Source of the DNA: Lachnospiraceae bacterium
GTDB lineage: Bacteria > Bacillota > Clostridia > Lachnospirales > Lachnospiraceae
Direction of reading: 5' to 3'
Assembly: GCA_023664345.1 (NCBI GenBank)
Contig: JAMPFQ010000007.1
Location: 1 to 64,000, forward strand
Length of the DNA stretch: 64,000 nt
In this document: one piece after another, positions 35,691 through 43,779 of the stretch
Layout: each line of letters opens with the position of its first letter
Position numbering within the stretch: position 1 is the first letter of the stretch
Program-made: the position numbers and the translations under genes
Notes under the pieces: model-generated
What the model saw: the letters and a program-made list of their open reading frames with translations, nothing else
What the model was told of the DNA's origin: nothing
Databases searched by the model: none

Positions 35691-36992
35691 TCATGACCCG
35701 AACACAGCCGGGCCAAAGGCATCCGCGTCCTGTTCCTGCCTGATGTCCACCTGCACATTTTTCACAGTCATATTCTCCACAATGCCTTCCGCAAAATTGT
35801 CTTTGTTGGCGGTGATGCGGAGATCCTCAAAGGTGAAGCCCGACAGGTGATACTGCTCCTCCTGGGCCTCCACGTTAAAATAGGTATCGCACTGGCAGTC
35901 ACAGTTCCGTATCGTGATATGCTCTCCCCGGGATATGGGCATATCGGTCCTGCCTTTCAGGTCAAAAAACTGCGTCCAGGGCTTAATGGTCATGAAATTG
36001 ATCACTCTCGCAGTGACATCCTCCACCGTGATATACTCATACAGCTGGGGCGTGTCAGGACGCATCTTCAGCCATAACAGGTTCGCGCCGTCCATCACTT
36101 TCAGCCTGCGGATCATGATATTGCGGTTATGCACGGACTCGGAGCCGCAGGTCAGGCATCCGTGGCAGAATCCGTAGACGCAGTCCTCCACGATGATCCT
36201 CTCGTTGGCGCCGTTCTCCGGCGCTGTATCCGCCCAGGGGCCCTTGCCTCCCTTTAAGACCACGGAATCATCATTTACCTCCATGTAACAGCCCTTGATC
36301 AGCACATCGGAGCACACATCAATGTCAATGGCGTCCGTGCTGGGCGCTTTCACAGGCTTCGCGGGAGAGAAAATGCGACAGTTCAAGTATTTCACATGAT
36401 TGCATTTATAAATATGGTTTGTCCAGAAATGCGCGTTCTGCAGATGCAGATCCGCAACCAGCACATTCTGCGAATTGGAGATATACACAAGGCGGGGTCT
36501 CTGCTCGTCCTTGTTGGTACACTGAGGATTCCATTCTCTCCGCAGCCAGAACGCTTTCCAGGATTTTAAGCCGTTTCCGTCTATGACGCCGGGGCCGCAC
36601 ATGGTAAAGCCGTCCACGCCGTCGGCATTGATCAGCGCCGCAAAGTAAGGACAGGTTTCCCCCTCGATCCTGGTCTCACAGAGCCTGTAATCGGAGATAT
36701 CATCGCTTCCCTTCAAAGTGCCGCCCTCCGATACATAGAGATTGACACCCTGCTTAAAAAAGAGGGAGCCTGTAAGATAAGTTCCGGCGGGCACCACGAT
36801 CACACCGCCGCCCCGCTGCGCCGCCAGGTCGATCAGCCACTGGATCTCCATGGTGTGAACCTTTCCATCATCAAAAATATCATACTGCGTCAGGATATAT
36901 TGCCTCCCCAGTTCCTCCAGAGCCGGGACTTTTGTGTCATAGAACCATTCGTCAACGGGCGTTCCGTCAGGGAAAAAATCTTTATCAGGCAT
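35691..36992 (-). CDS. Glycoside hydrolase family 28 (polygalacturonase-like)
   Basis: The 433-residue protein is a right-handed beta-helix glycosidase: an N-terminal part typical of GH28 (QWLIDLAAQRGGGVIVVPAGTYLTGSLFFKQGVNLYV), then STDAIDIDVC, NDDSVVLKGG and CHGCLTCGSES, the positions of the catalytic aspartates and of the GHG motif (here CHG). The RIK motif is replaced by LKMR in a related context. No signal peptide is present, so it acts in the cytoplasm on imported galacturonides or similar short oligosaccharides. A hairpin (GCCGC/GCGGC, 37009-37022) lies in front of its ribosome site. Confidence 0.85.
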   Translation of the reverse strand: MPDKDFFPDGTPVDEWFYDTKVPALEELGRQYILTQYDIFDDGKVHTMEIQWLIDLAAQRGGGVIVVPAGTYLTGSLFFKQGVNLYVSEGGTLKGSDDISDYRLCETRIEGETCPYFAALINADGVDGFTMCGPGVIDGNGLKSWKAFWLRREWNPQCTNKDEQRPRLVYISNSQNVLVADLHLQNAHFWTNHIYKCNHVKYLNCRIFSPAKPVKAPSTDAIDIDVCSDVLIKGCYMEVNDDSVVLKGGKGPWADTAPENGANERIIVEDCVYGFCHGCLTCGSESVHNRNIMIRRLKVMDGANLLWLKMRPDTPQLYEYITVEDVTARVINFMTIKPWTQFFDLKGRTDMPISRGEHITIRNCDCQCDTYFNVEAQEEQYHLSGFTFEDLRITANKDNFAEGIVENMTVKNVQVDIRQEQDADAFGPAVFGS

Positions 36993-37046
36993 GTTTACCT
37001 CTCTTTCCGCCGCGGTTGCGGCATGAACTTGTTATACAATTCCATT

Positions 37047-37262
37047 TTACCATTCTTTTCTGATATCTGAAACAGAAATATCATATTTTGCCGTAAATTC
37101 ATCCATATCTCCGCTGTCCCGTATGACCATGACCTCTGTAAATTTCCCCGTATGGATGTCCTTAAAGCCCGCCACCTGTTCGCCGGTGCATATGCTGGCG
37201 CGGATAACCGGTCTCTGATTTTCCCTGTCGTATGACTCCTTTGTCTGTCTGCGTCCGAACAT
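37047..37262 (-). CDS. Small conserved hypothetical protein
   Basis: The 71-residue protein starts MFGRRQTKESYD and contains VIRASICTGEQVAGFKDIHTGKFTEVMVI, a segment I recognise as a conserved Lachnospiraceae small protein without known function. GGGAGG lies 8 bases before the ATG. It is upstream of and parallel to the GH28 gene (54-base gap). An overlapping longer frame in another phase (36995-37360) has no such site and is not supported. Confidence 0.7.
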   Translation of the reverse strand: MFGRRQTKESYDRENQRPVIRASICTGEQVAGFKDIHTGKFTEVMVIRDSGDMDEFTAKYDISVSDIRKEW

Positions 37263-37353
37263 GTGATACCTCCCTGGGGCTGCTCCGCCTTAAAGATTAT
37301 TATACATGCAACATGTGATGCTTGCAACTGCTTTGGTATAATCAAAAACAGAT

Positions 37354-37382
37354 TTGACAATACGTATTAATGCGTATATAAT
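37354..37382 (+). promoter_or_regulatory. Promoter of the hicAB operon
   Basis: A consensus sigma-A promoter: TTGACA (37354-37359), 17 bases, TATAAT (37377-37382). The spacer contains the inverted repeat ATACG-TATTAATG-CGTAT, a candidate operator for HicB autorepression. Confidence 0.8.
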
Positions 37383-37423
37383 AAAAGTATGTCAACCTAT
37401 GCGATGAAAGGAACGGTCACTAT

Positions 37424-37606
37424 TTGAAAGCTTCCGAACTAATCAAACTCTTAAAGAAAAATAAATGCTATTTAGTGCGGCATGGGAAAAATCATGATAT
37501 ATGGTGCAGTCAGATCACGGGCAGACAATTTTCCGTACCACGCCACCCGTCACAGGATATTCCCAGGGGAACGTATGAGAACATCAAAAAAGAGGCAGGA
37601 TTCTAA
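37424..37606 (+). CDS. hicA: HicA-type mRNA interferase toxin
   Basis: The 60-residue protein is a small double-stranded RNA-binding-like fold of the HicA family: ASELIKLLKKNKCYLVRHGKNHDIW with the catalytic His (GKNHDIW), and VPRHPSQDIPRGTYENIKKEAGF at the end. HicA cleaves mRNA and is held inactive by HicB. The start is TTG at 37424 with AAAGGA 11 bases upstream, a weak start that may keep toxin levels low. HicB follows 25 bases later. Confidence 0.88.
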   Translation: MKASELIKLLKKNKCYLVRHGKNHDIWCSQITGRQFSVPRHPSQDIPRGTYENIKKEAGF

Positions 37607-37631
37607 GATATAATTTCAGGAGGTGAGAGAG

Positions 37632-38027
37632 ATGGCTAAATATGCATACCCAGCAGTCTTTACAAAAGAAGATAATGGGCAGTATTCCGTAGTATTCCGG
37701 GATTTAGAGGGCTGCTATACCTGTGGAAATAATATAGAACATGCAATAGAAATGGCTGAAGATGCTTTGGCCTTGGTCTTGTATGGATATGAAACAGAAA
37801 GAAAAGAAATTCCGGCGCCTTCCCCAAGGGATACCATAGAATTACGTCCGGGCGAATTTATCAATGATATTAGATGTGACACTTTGGAGTATAGAAAAAT
37901 GTATAATAACAGATCCGTAAGAAAAAATGTCACTCTACCGGAATGGTTAAATGAAGAAGCGGAAGCATTAAGAATCAATTTTTCACAGGTACTGCAGGAT
38001 GCCCTGATGCAGAAGCTGGGCATCTGA
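37632..38027 (+). CDS. hicB: HicB-type antitoxin
   Basis: The 131-residue protein has the N-terminal partially degraded RNase-H-like HicB domain (about 1-60; YPAVFTKEDNGQYSVVFRDLEGCYTCG, AIEMAEDALALVL) and a C-terminal ribbon-helix-helix DNA-binding segment (VRKNVTLPEWLNEEAEALRINFSQVLQDALM). The ATG at 37632 follows AGGAGG by 10 bases; the GTG at 37623 overlaps this site and is not used. It neutralises HicA and represses the operon. Confidence 0.92.
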   Translation: MAKYAYPAVFTKEDNGQYSVVFRDLEGCYTCGNNIEHAIEMAEDALALVLYGYETERKEIPAPSPRDTIELRPGEFINDIRCDTLEYRKMYNNRSVRKNVTLPEWLNEEAEALRINFSQVLQDALMQKLGI

Positions 38028-38040
38028 TTTTATAGCAAAA

Positions 38041-38088
38041 CCGCCACACAGGCATCATAGTAAACTATGTGTGGCGGTCTTTTATTTT
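38041..38088. terminator. Terminator of hicAB
   Basis: CCGCCACACA (38041-38050) pairs with TGTGTGGCGG (38068-38077) and is followed by TCTTTTATTTTT. It lies between convergent genes and may also act on the BlaR1 transcript. Confidence 0.9.
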
Positions 38089-38095
38089 TGTAAAT

Positions 38096-41000
38096 TCAGC
38101 CATAAAACAGCAATCCGTCAAACACTTCCCTACAGTCCTTATCCAGTTCTTTTACGATACCGCCCTCCATCCGGAACCACCCGCGGCTTCCGTCTTCAGC
38201 CTCCACATAGACCCAGCTGAAAGTGCTGTCGGTCTGCAGGAAGCGCACGGTCTGGGGAGAAATGATAAAACGATCGATCCCCACATATACGCCCTCCTCC
38301 ATCGGAGGCAGCATATTCTGTACCGGCAGTTCCTCCAGAAGTTCGATCTCATTAAGCGTGGTAAAATCATAAGTCTCCCGGAGCACCTGTTCCAATTGCC
38401 CGGAATCACCGATGCGCCAATCCATATAAACGGCATCCGTCTGTACCACCTGGCATCCCATCCTCCCGCTGATCACACCGTCTTTCATGGCACATGCCCT
38501 GATATCGTCCTTGAACTGGCCCAATGCCCGCAGTTTGCCGTTTTCATAGCCGAAAAGATATGTGCGGGGATCGGCGCTGGCCCCATCCTCGTATAACGCC
38601 AGAACAATCTCTTTGCCGTCAGGACTGTACGCCCAGATATCATTATGCAGACGGGAGGCCATCTCCGTCACGGCGCTTTCTCCTACCTGGAGCCGATAAT
38701 ACCCGGCGGTATGCCACTGTTCCCCGGAGCCTGCCTGCAGCCTCACCTGCTCCGACACGTTGTCCCCATCCAGGTCGATGAAAGCGGAGGTCTGCTCCGG
38801 TTCCCTGACGGACAGTCGCACCAGTGTATCGGGATTTTCCAACAGATACGTCCTGTTCTCCACACCATACGCCTGCCTGTCCTCCTCGCTCATCTGTTGG
38901 AAAGTCTTATGATTCCAGATAACTTCATTTTGATTTTCAAGTGGCAGGGTATAGGTCTTTCCAAATCCGTAGATAAGCACGAATCCGCCCTCTATCCCAA
39001 GATCTGCTTTCGGAAATACCTCCCGGTAATCCTCAGGGATCTCAAGGCGTTCACGGTGCAGTTCCCCTGTGAGGAGATCGACCACAAAGACTGCCTCCGT
39101 TCCGTTTTCGGAATTTTCCTCCGCGCGTTCCGGACTCTCAAAGATATAGAGTTTCCTTTCATAACTCCGTACCGCCGCAGACCGCCCCACGTCCCCCGCC
39201 CAGAGACAGGTCAGCCCGCTGTGCGCCCCAAGCCGGTAAATGCCATAATTGCTCAGTTCTATCACATAGACCCCGCGTATGTGTCCCTCCTCGTCATGCT
39301 CCAGCATCTCCGGTTCGGACGCCGTGTTGTAAACCTCCCGGATGCTTCCCCCCGCAAGACCCCAGATCCCCAGACTTTCCTCTTTCAGTTCCATGGGAAT
39401 CTCGACCCGGGAGCCGTCTTTGGCAAAGCTATAGGTCACAATAACGCGGCTGCCCACCCCGGCCCTGGATGACGCCATCAGCCAGTCGGGATTCGGTTCG
39501 CTGGCCCATTCCGGCAGTTCGGTATCCGCGCTGCGAAGCCGCACCGGCGACACCATGTTCCACTCCGTCACCTCGCCTGTGCCCGCTCCCAGATGCAGCA
39601 ACTCCCGCGCCGCAGACACAGGATCGGTAAAGCGAGCGTAAAATTCCTGATCGCCGCCATCCAGAAGCTGACTCAATATCGTCCGATAAAAGGCATCATC
39701 GTAGAGCGCTGTCATTTCGGCATAGCCAGTGTGGCTGCTTTCTTCCCCAGCGCTGTTTCCGCTGTTATCCATTTCACCGAAAATGCCCCCCTGACCGTAA
39801 GCTTCCACATACTCCTGCGCCGTTCCGATGCTGTAATTATCCCAGGTGCTCTCGTGATCCACGCAGTACAGGCCATCCTGTTTTGTTATCCGTACCGTTT
39901 CTTTCACCAGATAAAATTCCGGCACGGACGTCCTCATATGGAACGTGATCTCCGCCGTGGAAGCATCCTGGGACAGCAAGATTGTGTGATCGTATTCCCA
40001 CGGCCATGGGCTGGAATCCCCAAAGGAAAAACTGTCGCCCCTTTGTATCACTTTGTCCCATTGTCTGAAATTTTCTTCATCCGCCGCCAGCTGGAACAAC
40101 AGATCGCCGTTTTTGTCCGTGTAGGCTCTGGCCCAATATTCCAGCGCACTTTCGGGGAATCTCCGCGCCAACGTAAGGCCTGCGTGGATCAGTTCCGGGA
40201 ACGCGCCCGCATTGACCACAGCAAAACCGCAGCTCTCTGCGGGAACCCCTGCGGCGGAATGTGTGCCGGACATGGCTTCGTTCCCCTCTTCCTGTGCATC
40301 GCTGCGCACCGTAAACATCAGCGCCGCTGCTAAAACCAGGATCATAACGCCCGGAACCGCCGCCCACCTGGCTCCGGCCTTATAAGCAAGGACGTTCGAT
40401 ACCCGCTGCTTTACGCTGTTCTCGCCAAAAGTGATGGGCGTTATGGCTGCGGGGCATTTCCCTTTCGCGAAATCAAGCAGTGACTGAGAATACTGCTTTT
40501 TGATCTCCTGCCCCATCTTTCTGATAACGATCTCATCACAGGACATTTCCATATCCCTTTCCATAAAATAAAAGGCAGTCCACACAAAGGGATCAAACCA
40601 ATGGAGCGCCGTCAGCAGAAAGGCGAGATTTTTCACCAGATAGTCCTTTCTGCGGATGTGCACCTGCTCATGGCATATGATATACTCCCGCTCTGTTTCT
40701 CCCAGGTCTGCGGGAAGATATATTTGGGGCTGAAATATCCCCAGCGTGAACGGCGATCTCACCTGATCGCTCACATAAATATTATCCCTGAGATGCCTTG
40801 CTCCGCGGAGGCGCTTTTTCACCAGAACCAGAGCCACTGCGTTATAGCACAGGATCGCAGCCGCGCCTGCTGCCCAGAGAATCAGCAGTATCATATCCCA
40901 TGCTGTTGGGAATCGTCGGTTTCCCCTTGCGGGCTGCAGCCTGTTTTCCCCTGTGCCGTTCCGATCCGGGTCAATGCCTGCCCTGTTTCCGGGCAGACCG

Positions 41001-41473
41001 TCATTCCTCGCAGTGGTGTCTGCTCCCGTCACACTTTCCGCCCCATGATCCTCATCAGCGCCCAGGCCGGCTTCTGTCATCGCACCAAGACCATATTGAA
41101 TCCCTGCATCAACGCTTCCGCCATTTATGCCCACATCAGAACCTGTTCCCTGCACTCTGTCCACATGACCCGCTCCAGATATGTTTCCACTCCCATATGC
41201 GCCGTCCAATCCAGCATTCACCGTCACAGGACGGCCCGCCATCCGGTCCACCCGGCTCAAATTTTCTTCCAGCCACGTCCCGCCTGTCACTGCGGAGGGC
41301 ATCAGACCGAACCGGCTCTCAAGGGACACCGGAATCAGCAGCCGCGCAAACACCACCAGCCAGAGCAGATAGGAATACACTCCGGGAAGCTTCCTCAGAC
41401 CGGGCCGCGCCAGCAGGATGACCAGCACCGCTACCGCTACCTGAATCTCCAAAAACAATAATCTGATATCCAT
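38096..41473 (-). CDS. Giant BlaR1-type M56 sensor-protease
   Basis: At 1125 residues this is nearly twice the size of ordinary BlaR1 proteins. It has N-terminal membrane helices, a Gly/Asp-rich extracytoplasmic insertion (about 75-180), a further helix, the zinc protease motif HEQVH and MSCDEIVI, and a helix near 375-395 followed by about 730 extracytoplasmic residues. The end of that part contains DLDGDNVSEQVRL (a calcium-loop-like repeat) and an SH3-like terminus (GSRGWFRMEGGIVKELDKDCREVFDGLLFYG). This end is related to the YARHG lipoprotein at 27.4 kb. It is preceded by its own BlaI (23-base gap). The sensed ligand is unknown; the domain is not a penicillin-binding transpeptidase. Confidence 0.85.
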   Translation of the reverse strand: MDIRLLFLEIQVAVAVLVILLARPGLRKLPGVYSYLLWLVVFARLLIPVSLESRFGLMPSAVTGGTWLEENLSRVDRMAGRPVTVNAGLDGAYGSGNISGAGHVDRVQGTGSDVGINGGSVDAGIQYGLGAMTEAGLGADEDHGAESVTGADTTARNDGLPGNRAGIDPDRNGTGENRLQPARGNRRFPTAWDMILLILWAAGAAAILCYNAVALVLVKKRLRGARHLRDNIYVSDQVRSPFTLGIFQPQIYLPADLGETEREYIICHEQVHIRRKDYLVKNLAFLLTALHWFDPFVWTAFYFMERDMEMSCDEIVIRKMGQEIKKQYSQSLLDFAKGKCPAAITPITFGENSVKQRVSNVLAYKAGARWAAVPGVMILVLAAALMFTVRSDAQEEGNEAMSGTHSAAGVPAESCGFAVVNAGAFPELIHAGLTLARRFPESALEYWARAYTDKNGDLLFQLAADEENFRQWDKVIQRGDSFSFGDSSPWPWEYDHTILLSQDASTAEITFHMRTSVPEFYLVKETVRITKQDGLYCVDHESTWDNYSIGTAQEYVEAYGQGGIFGEMDNSGNSAGEESSHTGYAEMTALYDDAFYRTILSQLLDGGDQEFYARFTDPVSAARELLHLGAGTGEVTEWNMVSPVRLRSADTELPEWASEPNPDWLMASSRAGVGSRVIVTYSFAKDGSRVEIPMELKEESLGIWGLAGGSIREVYNTASEPEMLEHDEEGHIRGVYVIELSNYGIYRLGAHSGLTCLWAGDVGRSAAVRSYERKLYIFESPERAEENSENGTEAVFVVDLLTGELHRERLEIPEDYREVFPKADLGIEGGFVLIYGFGKTYTLPLENQNEVIWNHKTFQQMSEEDRQAYGVENRTYLLENPDTLVRLSVREPEQTSAFIDLDGDNVSEQVRLQAGSGEQWHTAGYYRLQVGESAVTEMASRLHNDIWAYSPDGKEIVLALYEDGASADPRTYLFGYENGKLRALGQFKDDIRACAMKDGVISGRMGCQVVQTDAVYMDWRIGDSGQLEQVLRETYDFTTLNEIELLEELPVQNMLPPMEEGVYVGIDRFIISPQTVRFLQTDSTFSWVYVEAEDGSRGWFRMEGGIVKELDKDCREVFDGLLFYG

Positions 41474-41496
41474 GCCTGTTCCCCCTTTTGACCGGA

Positions 41497-41865
41497 CTAT
41501 GATCCCTTATATTCGTCGATCAGTTTCTGGATCTCGTCTATCTGCTTCCGGCTCAGCTTCTTACGGCTCATGAACGCAGCCACGAACTGCGGCAGGGATC
41601 CCTCAAAAGCATCCTCCACGATCTGTTCGCTGCGCCTGGCCATGTACTCCCCCTTTTTTATGACGGAGGTCACTACCGCTCCCTCATTTTTCAAAATGCC
41701 TTTCTGACACAGCCTGCGCAGCACAGTGTATGTAGTCGATTTCTTCCAGTTCAGTTCCTTTTCACACAAAAGGACCAGGTCGCCCGAAGAAACAGGTTCC
41801 TTCTGCCAGACCAACTCCGCAAAACGACTCTCTGCCTCTGCCAGCCTGATATCTTTTTCCGCCAT
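41497..41865 (-). CDS. BlaI/MecI family repressor (second)
   Basis: The 122-residue protein shows the winged-helix block SSGDLVLLCEKELNWKKSTTYTVLRRLCQKG and a C-terminal helical domain. It is clearly paralogous to the BlaI at 22.8 kb. It is transcribed with the giant BlaR1. Its promoter has a palindrome of the same 6-5-6 geometry as the first BlaI but with a different half-site (GTTTAC instead of GTCTAT), implying separate regulons. Confidence 0.92.
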   Translation of the reverse strand: MAEKDIRLAEAESRFAELVWQKEPVSSGDLVLLCEKELNWKKSTTYTVLRRLCQKGILKNEGAVVTSVIKKGEYMARRSEQIVEDAFEGSLPQFVAAFMSRKKLSRKQIDEIQKLIDEYKGS

Positions 41866-41884
41866 TCCTTTGTCCTCTCTTTCG

Positions 41885-41940
41885 GTTTACGCTTTGTCAA
41901 CCTCTGATGTGAGTTTACACCATGTAAACCCGCTTGTCAA
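41885..41940 (-). promoter_or_regulatory. Promoter of the second BlaI with GTTTAC-N5-GTAAAC operator
   Basis: On the minus strand TTGACA (41935-41940) and TAAACT (41912-41917) are 17 bases apart. The perfect palindrome GTTTAC-ACCAT-GTAAAC (41913-41929) covers the -10 box and spacer. A second site with one mismatch, GTTTAC-GCTTT-GTCAAC, lies at 41885-41901, 28 bp away. Confidence 0.8.
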
Positions 41941-42004
41941 TATTGGATCGGGCGGATATAAAATATTGGCAGCTTCCAGGGATCTGAAAACTCTCTCTGT
42001 CCTA

Positions 42005-42033
42005 TTGACAAAACTTTCCTGATATTACAAAAT
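42005..42033 (+). promoter_or_regulatory. Possible promoter of the barnase-type gene
   Basis: TTGACA at 42005-42010 is consensus, but the -10 region at the right distance (CAAAAT, 42028-42033) is poor, so the promoter is weak or assisted. It lies 55 bases before the TTG start. Confidence 0.35.
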
Positions 42034-42087
42034 GGGATTGGAATCACCACTTTTGCTACAAAACAGATAACTCAGGAGGATATAAGT

Positions 42088-42711
42088 TTGAAAAAAAGAC
42101 TATGTCTGTTCATGATGTCCCTGCTGCTTCTCCTGTCAACGGGATGCAGCCAGACAGCGCCGCAGGTGTCAGAAGCATTTTCCACAGGATCATCCGAGAT
42201 CGCATCCGGCTCTTCTGCAACGGCTGCTCCAAATGATGAAAGCAGCTTTCATATCGATACCGATGAGTCCGACAGCACGGAGGAAAGTTCTCTTCCCAGC
42301 GAACCGGATACAGCCTCCATCAACGACGGTTCCGGTTCGATCGAGGACGATCCTCTCACTCTCCCGGAGGACGGCTCCTACACCACCAAAGAAGATGTTG
42401 CCCTGTATATCCATCTGTACAATCACCTGCCCCCAAACTTTATCACCAAGAAAGAGGCGGAGGCGCTGGGCTGGAGCGGCGGTTCGCTGGAACCCTACGC
42501 GCCGGGAAAGTGCATCGGCGGGAGCCGGTTCGGCAACTATGAGGGCCTCCTGCCGCAGGCGGACGGCCGCAGCTATACCGAATGCGACATAGATACCCTG
42601 GGCGCGGACAAACGGGGCGCCAAACGTATCGTATTCTCCAATGACGGCTTGATATACTATACGGAAGATCATTACGAAAGCTTTGAACTTTTATATGGAG
42701 ACAGTCAATAA
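42088..42711 (+). CDS. Barnase-type ribonuclease lipoprotein
   Basis: The 207-residue protein has a lipoprotein signal peptide (LLSTGC, Cys20), a Ser/Glu/Asp-rich linker (about 30-95) and a C-terminal barnase domain (about 95-204). By recalled alignment to Bacillus amyloliquefaciens barnase, the catalytic set is kept: Lys27 (ITKKEAEALGW), Glu73 (YTECDID), Arg87 (GAKRIVFS) and His102 (EDHYESF). Barnase Arg59 is replaced by Tyr (NYEG). It should cleave RNA outside the membrane or in a target cell. The start is a TTG with AGGAGGA 7 bases upstream. The inhibitor gene begins one base after its stop codon. A membrane-anchored barnase is unusual; secreted forms are the rule. Confidence 0.88.
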   Translation: MKKRLCLFMMSLLLLLSTGCSQTAPQVSEAFSTGSSEIASGSSATAAPNDESSFHIDTDESDSTEESSLPSEPDTASINDGSGSIEDDPLTLPEDGSYTTKEDVALYIHLYNHLPPNFITKKEAEALGWSGGSLEPYAPGKCIGGSRFGNYEGLLPQADGRSYTECDIDTLGADKRGAKRIVFSNDGLIYYTEDHYESFELLYGDSQ

Positions 42712-42712
42712 T

Positions 42713-43669
42713 ATGCTTACCTGTACCTTAGACGGAAATAATATCAAAGACAAAGAAACGCTTCACGATACCCTGGCCGAAGCCTTGCGGCTTCCGGACT
42801 GGTATGGCAGGAACCTGGACGCCCTGTACGACTGCCTTTCGGATATCCGGGAGGAAACGGATATCCGGCTCCTGCATGAGGACGCCCTGAGAGATCATTT
42901 GGGGCGCTATGCCGAAGCCCTGAAAAAAACAATATACGACGCATGTGAGGAAAATGCCCACATACATTTTATGCCAGACACAGAAACCCCTGAAAAACAT
43001 TTACAGAAGGAGGCACAGCAGATGGACCTGAGCCACATCACAGTCAACACACAGAGCAGCATCCGGATAGCGGGCTCTAAGATACTGTATTTTGACCCGT
43101 TCCAGATCGAAGATCCCCGCCATGACGCGGACATCATCTTCATCACACATGAGCACTTTGACCATTTTGAACCGGATTCCATCGCAAAGATAAAAAAGGA
43201 CGATACTTTTTTAGTTGTTCCGGAATCCATGCAAAAAAAAGTTCTTGCCGAGTCAGGGATCGCACCCGAGAGGTGCCTGTTCCTCCATCTGGACGAGACC
43301 TGCGGGCTGGGAGATATCGTCATACAGACCGTTCCCGCCTATAACAAACTGAAACCTTTCCATCCCAAAATGAAAAAATGGCTGGGATATACCGTGGAAA
43401 TGGACGACATCTGTTATTATGTGTCGGGAGATACGGATGTAAACGAGGATATCAGGGAAGTATCCTGCGATGTGGCGCTGATCCCCATCGGAGGGCATTA
43501 TACCATGGACAGGAAGCAGGCGGCGAAATACATCGCGGAATTAAAGCCCGGAGCCGTGATCCCCACGCATTACGGGAGCGTCATAGGCGATAAAGAGGAC
43601 GGTCGAAAGTTTGAAAGCGATCTGAAAGCAATGGCTCCGGATATCCAGGTGGAGTTAAAGCTGTCTTGA
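42713..43669 (+). CDS. Barstar-type inhibitor fused to a metallo-beta-lactamase-fold hydrolase
   Basis: The 318-residue frame begins with a complete barstar domain (about 1-88; ETLHDTLAEALRLPDWYGRNLDALYDCLSD), which protects the cell from the upstream ribonuclease. It continues without a stop, via a short linker, into an MBL-fold hydrolase (from about residue 104) with THEHFDHFEPDS (HxHxDH), SGDTDVNED and IPTHYGS metal ligands, close to the UPF0173-type enzymes. An AGAAGGAGG site lies 8 bases before an internal ATG at 43022, so the hydrolase may also, or only, be made as a separate 215-residue protein. The ATG at 42713 is chosen as it follows the nuclease stop codon by one base; a longer frame starts inside the nuclease gene. 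Confidence 0.82.
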   Translation: MLTCTLDGNNIKDKETLHDTLAEALRLPDWYGRNLDALYDCLSDIREETDIRLLHEDALRDHLGRYAEALKKTIYDACEENAHIHFMPDTETPEKHLQKEAQQMDLSHITVNTQSSIRIAGSKILYFDPFQIEDPRHDADIIFITHEHFDHFEPDSIAKIKKDDTFLVVPESMQKKVLAESGIAPERCLFLHLDETCGLGDIVIQTVPAYNKLKPFHPKMKKWLGYTVEMDDICYYVSGDTDVNEDIREVSCDVALIPIGGHYTMDRKQAAKYIAELKPGAVIPTHYGSVIGDKEDGRKFESDLKAMAPDIQVELKLS

Positions 43670-43674
43670 AGCTT

Positions 43675-43703
43675 TTGACATGAAATAGCATCTGTGATAA
43701 AAT
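43675..43703 (+). promoter_or_regulatory. Promoter of the glycan cluster
   Basis: TTGACA (43675-43680), 17 bases, TAAAAT (43698-43703). It directly precedes the run of tightly spaced genes from 43780 to 54218. Confidence 0.75.
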
Positions 43704-43713
43704 CGAAAATGTC

Positions 43714-43739
43714 AGGCCGCAGCCAGGATCCTGCGGCCT
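43714..43739 (+). other. Hairpin in the glycan cluster leader
   Basis: AGGCCGCAG (43714-43722) and CTGCGGCCT (43731-43739) form a perfect 9-bp stem at the very 5' end of the expected transcript. No T-run follows, so it may stabilise the mRNA. Confidence 0.5.
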
Positions 43740-43779
43740 TAGATATTGAATGCAGACAGATTCCATAAGGAGACACAAA

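Noticed and set aside
36995..37360. 121-codon minus-strand frame overlapping the 71-residue small protein
   Set aside because: No ribosome binding site and no recognisable family; the overlapping frame at 37047-37262 has both.
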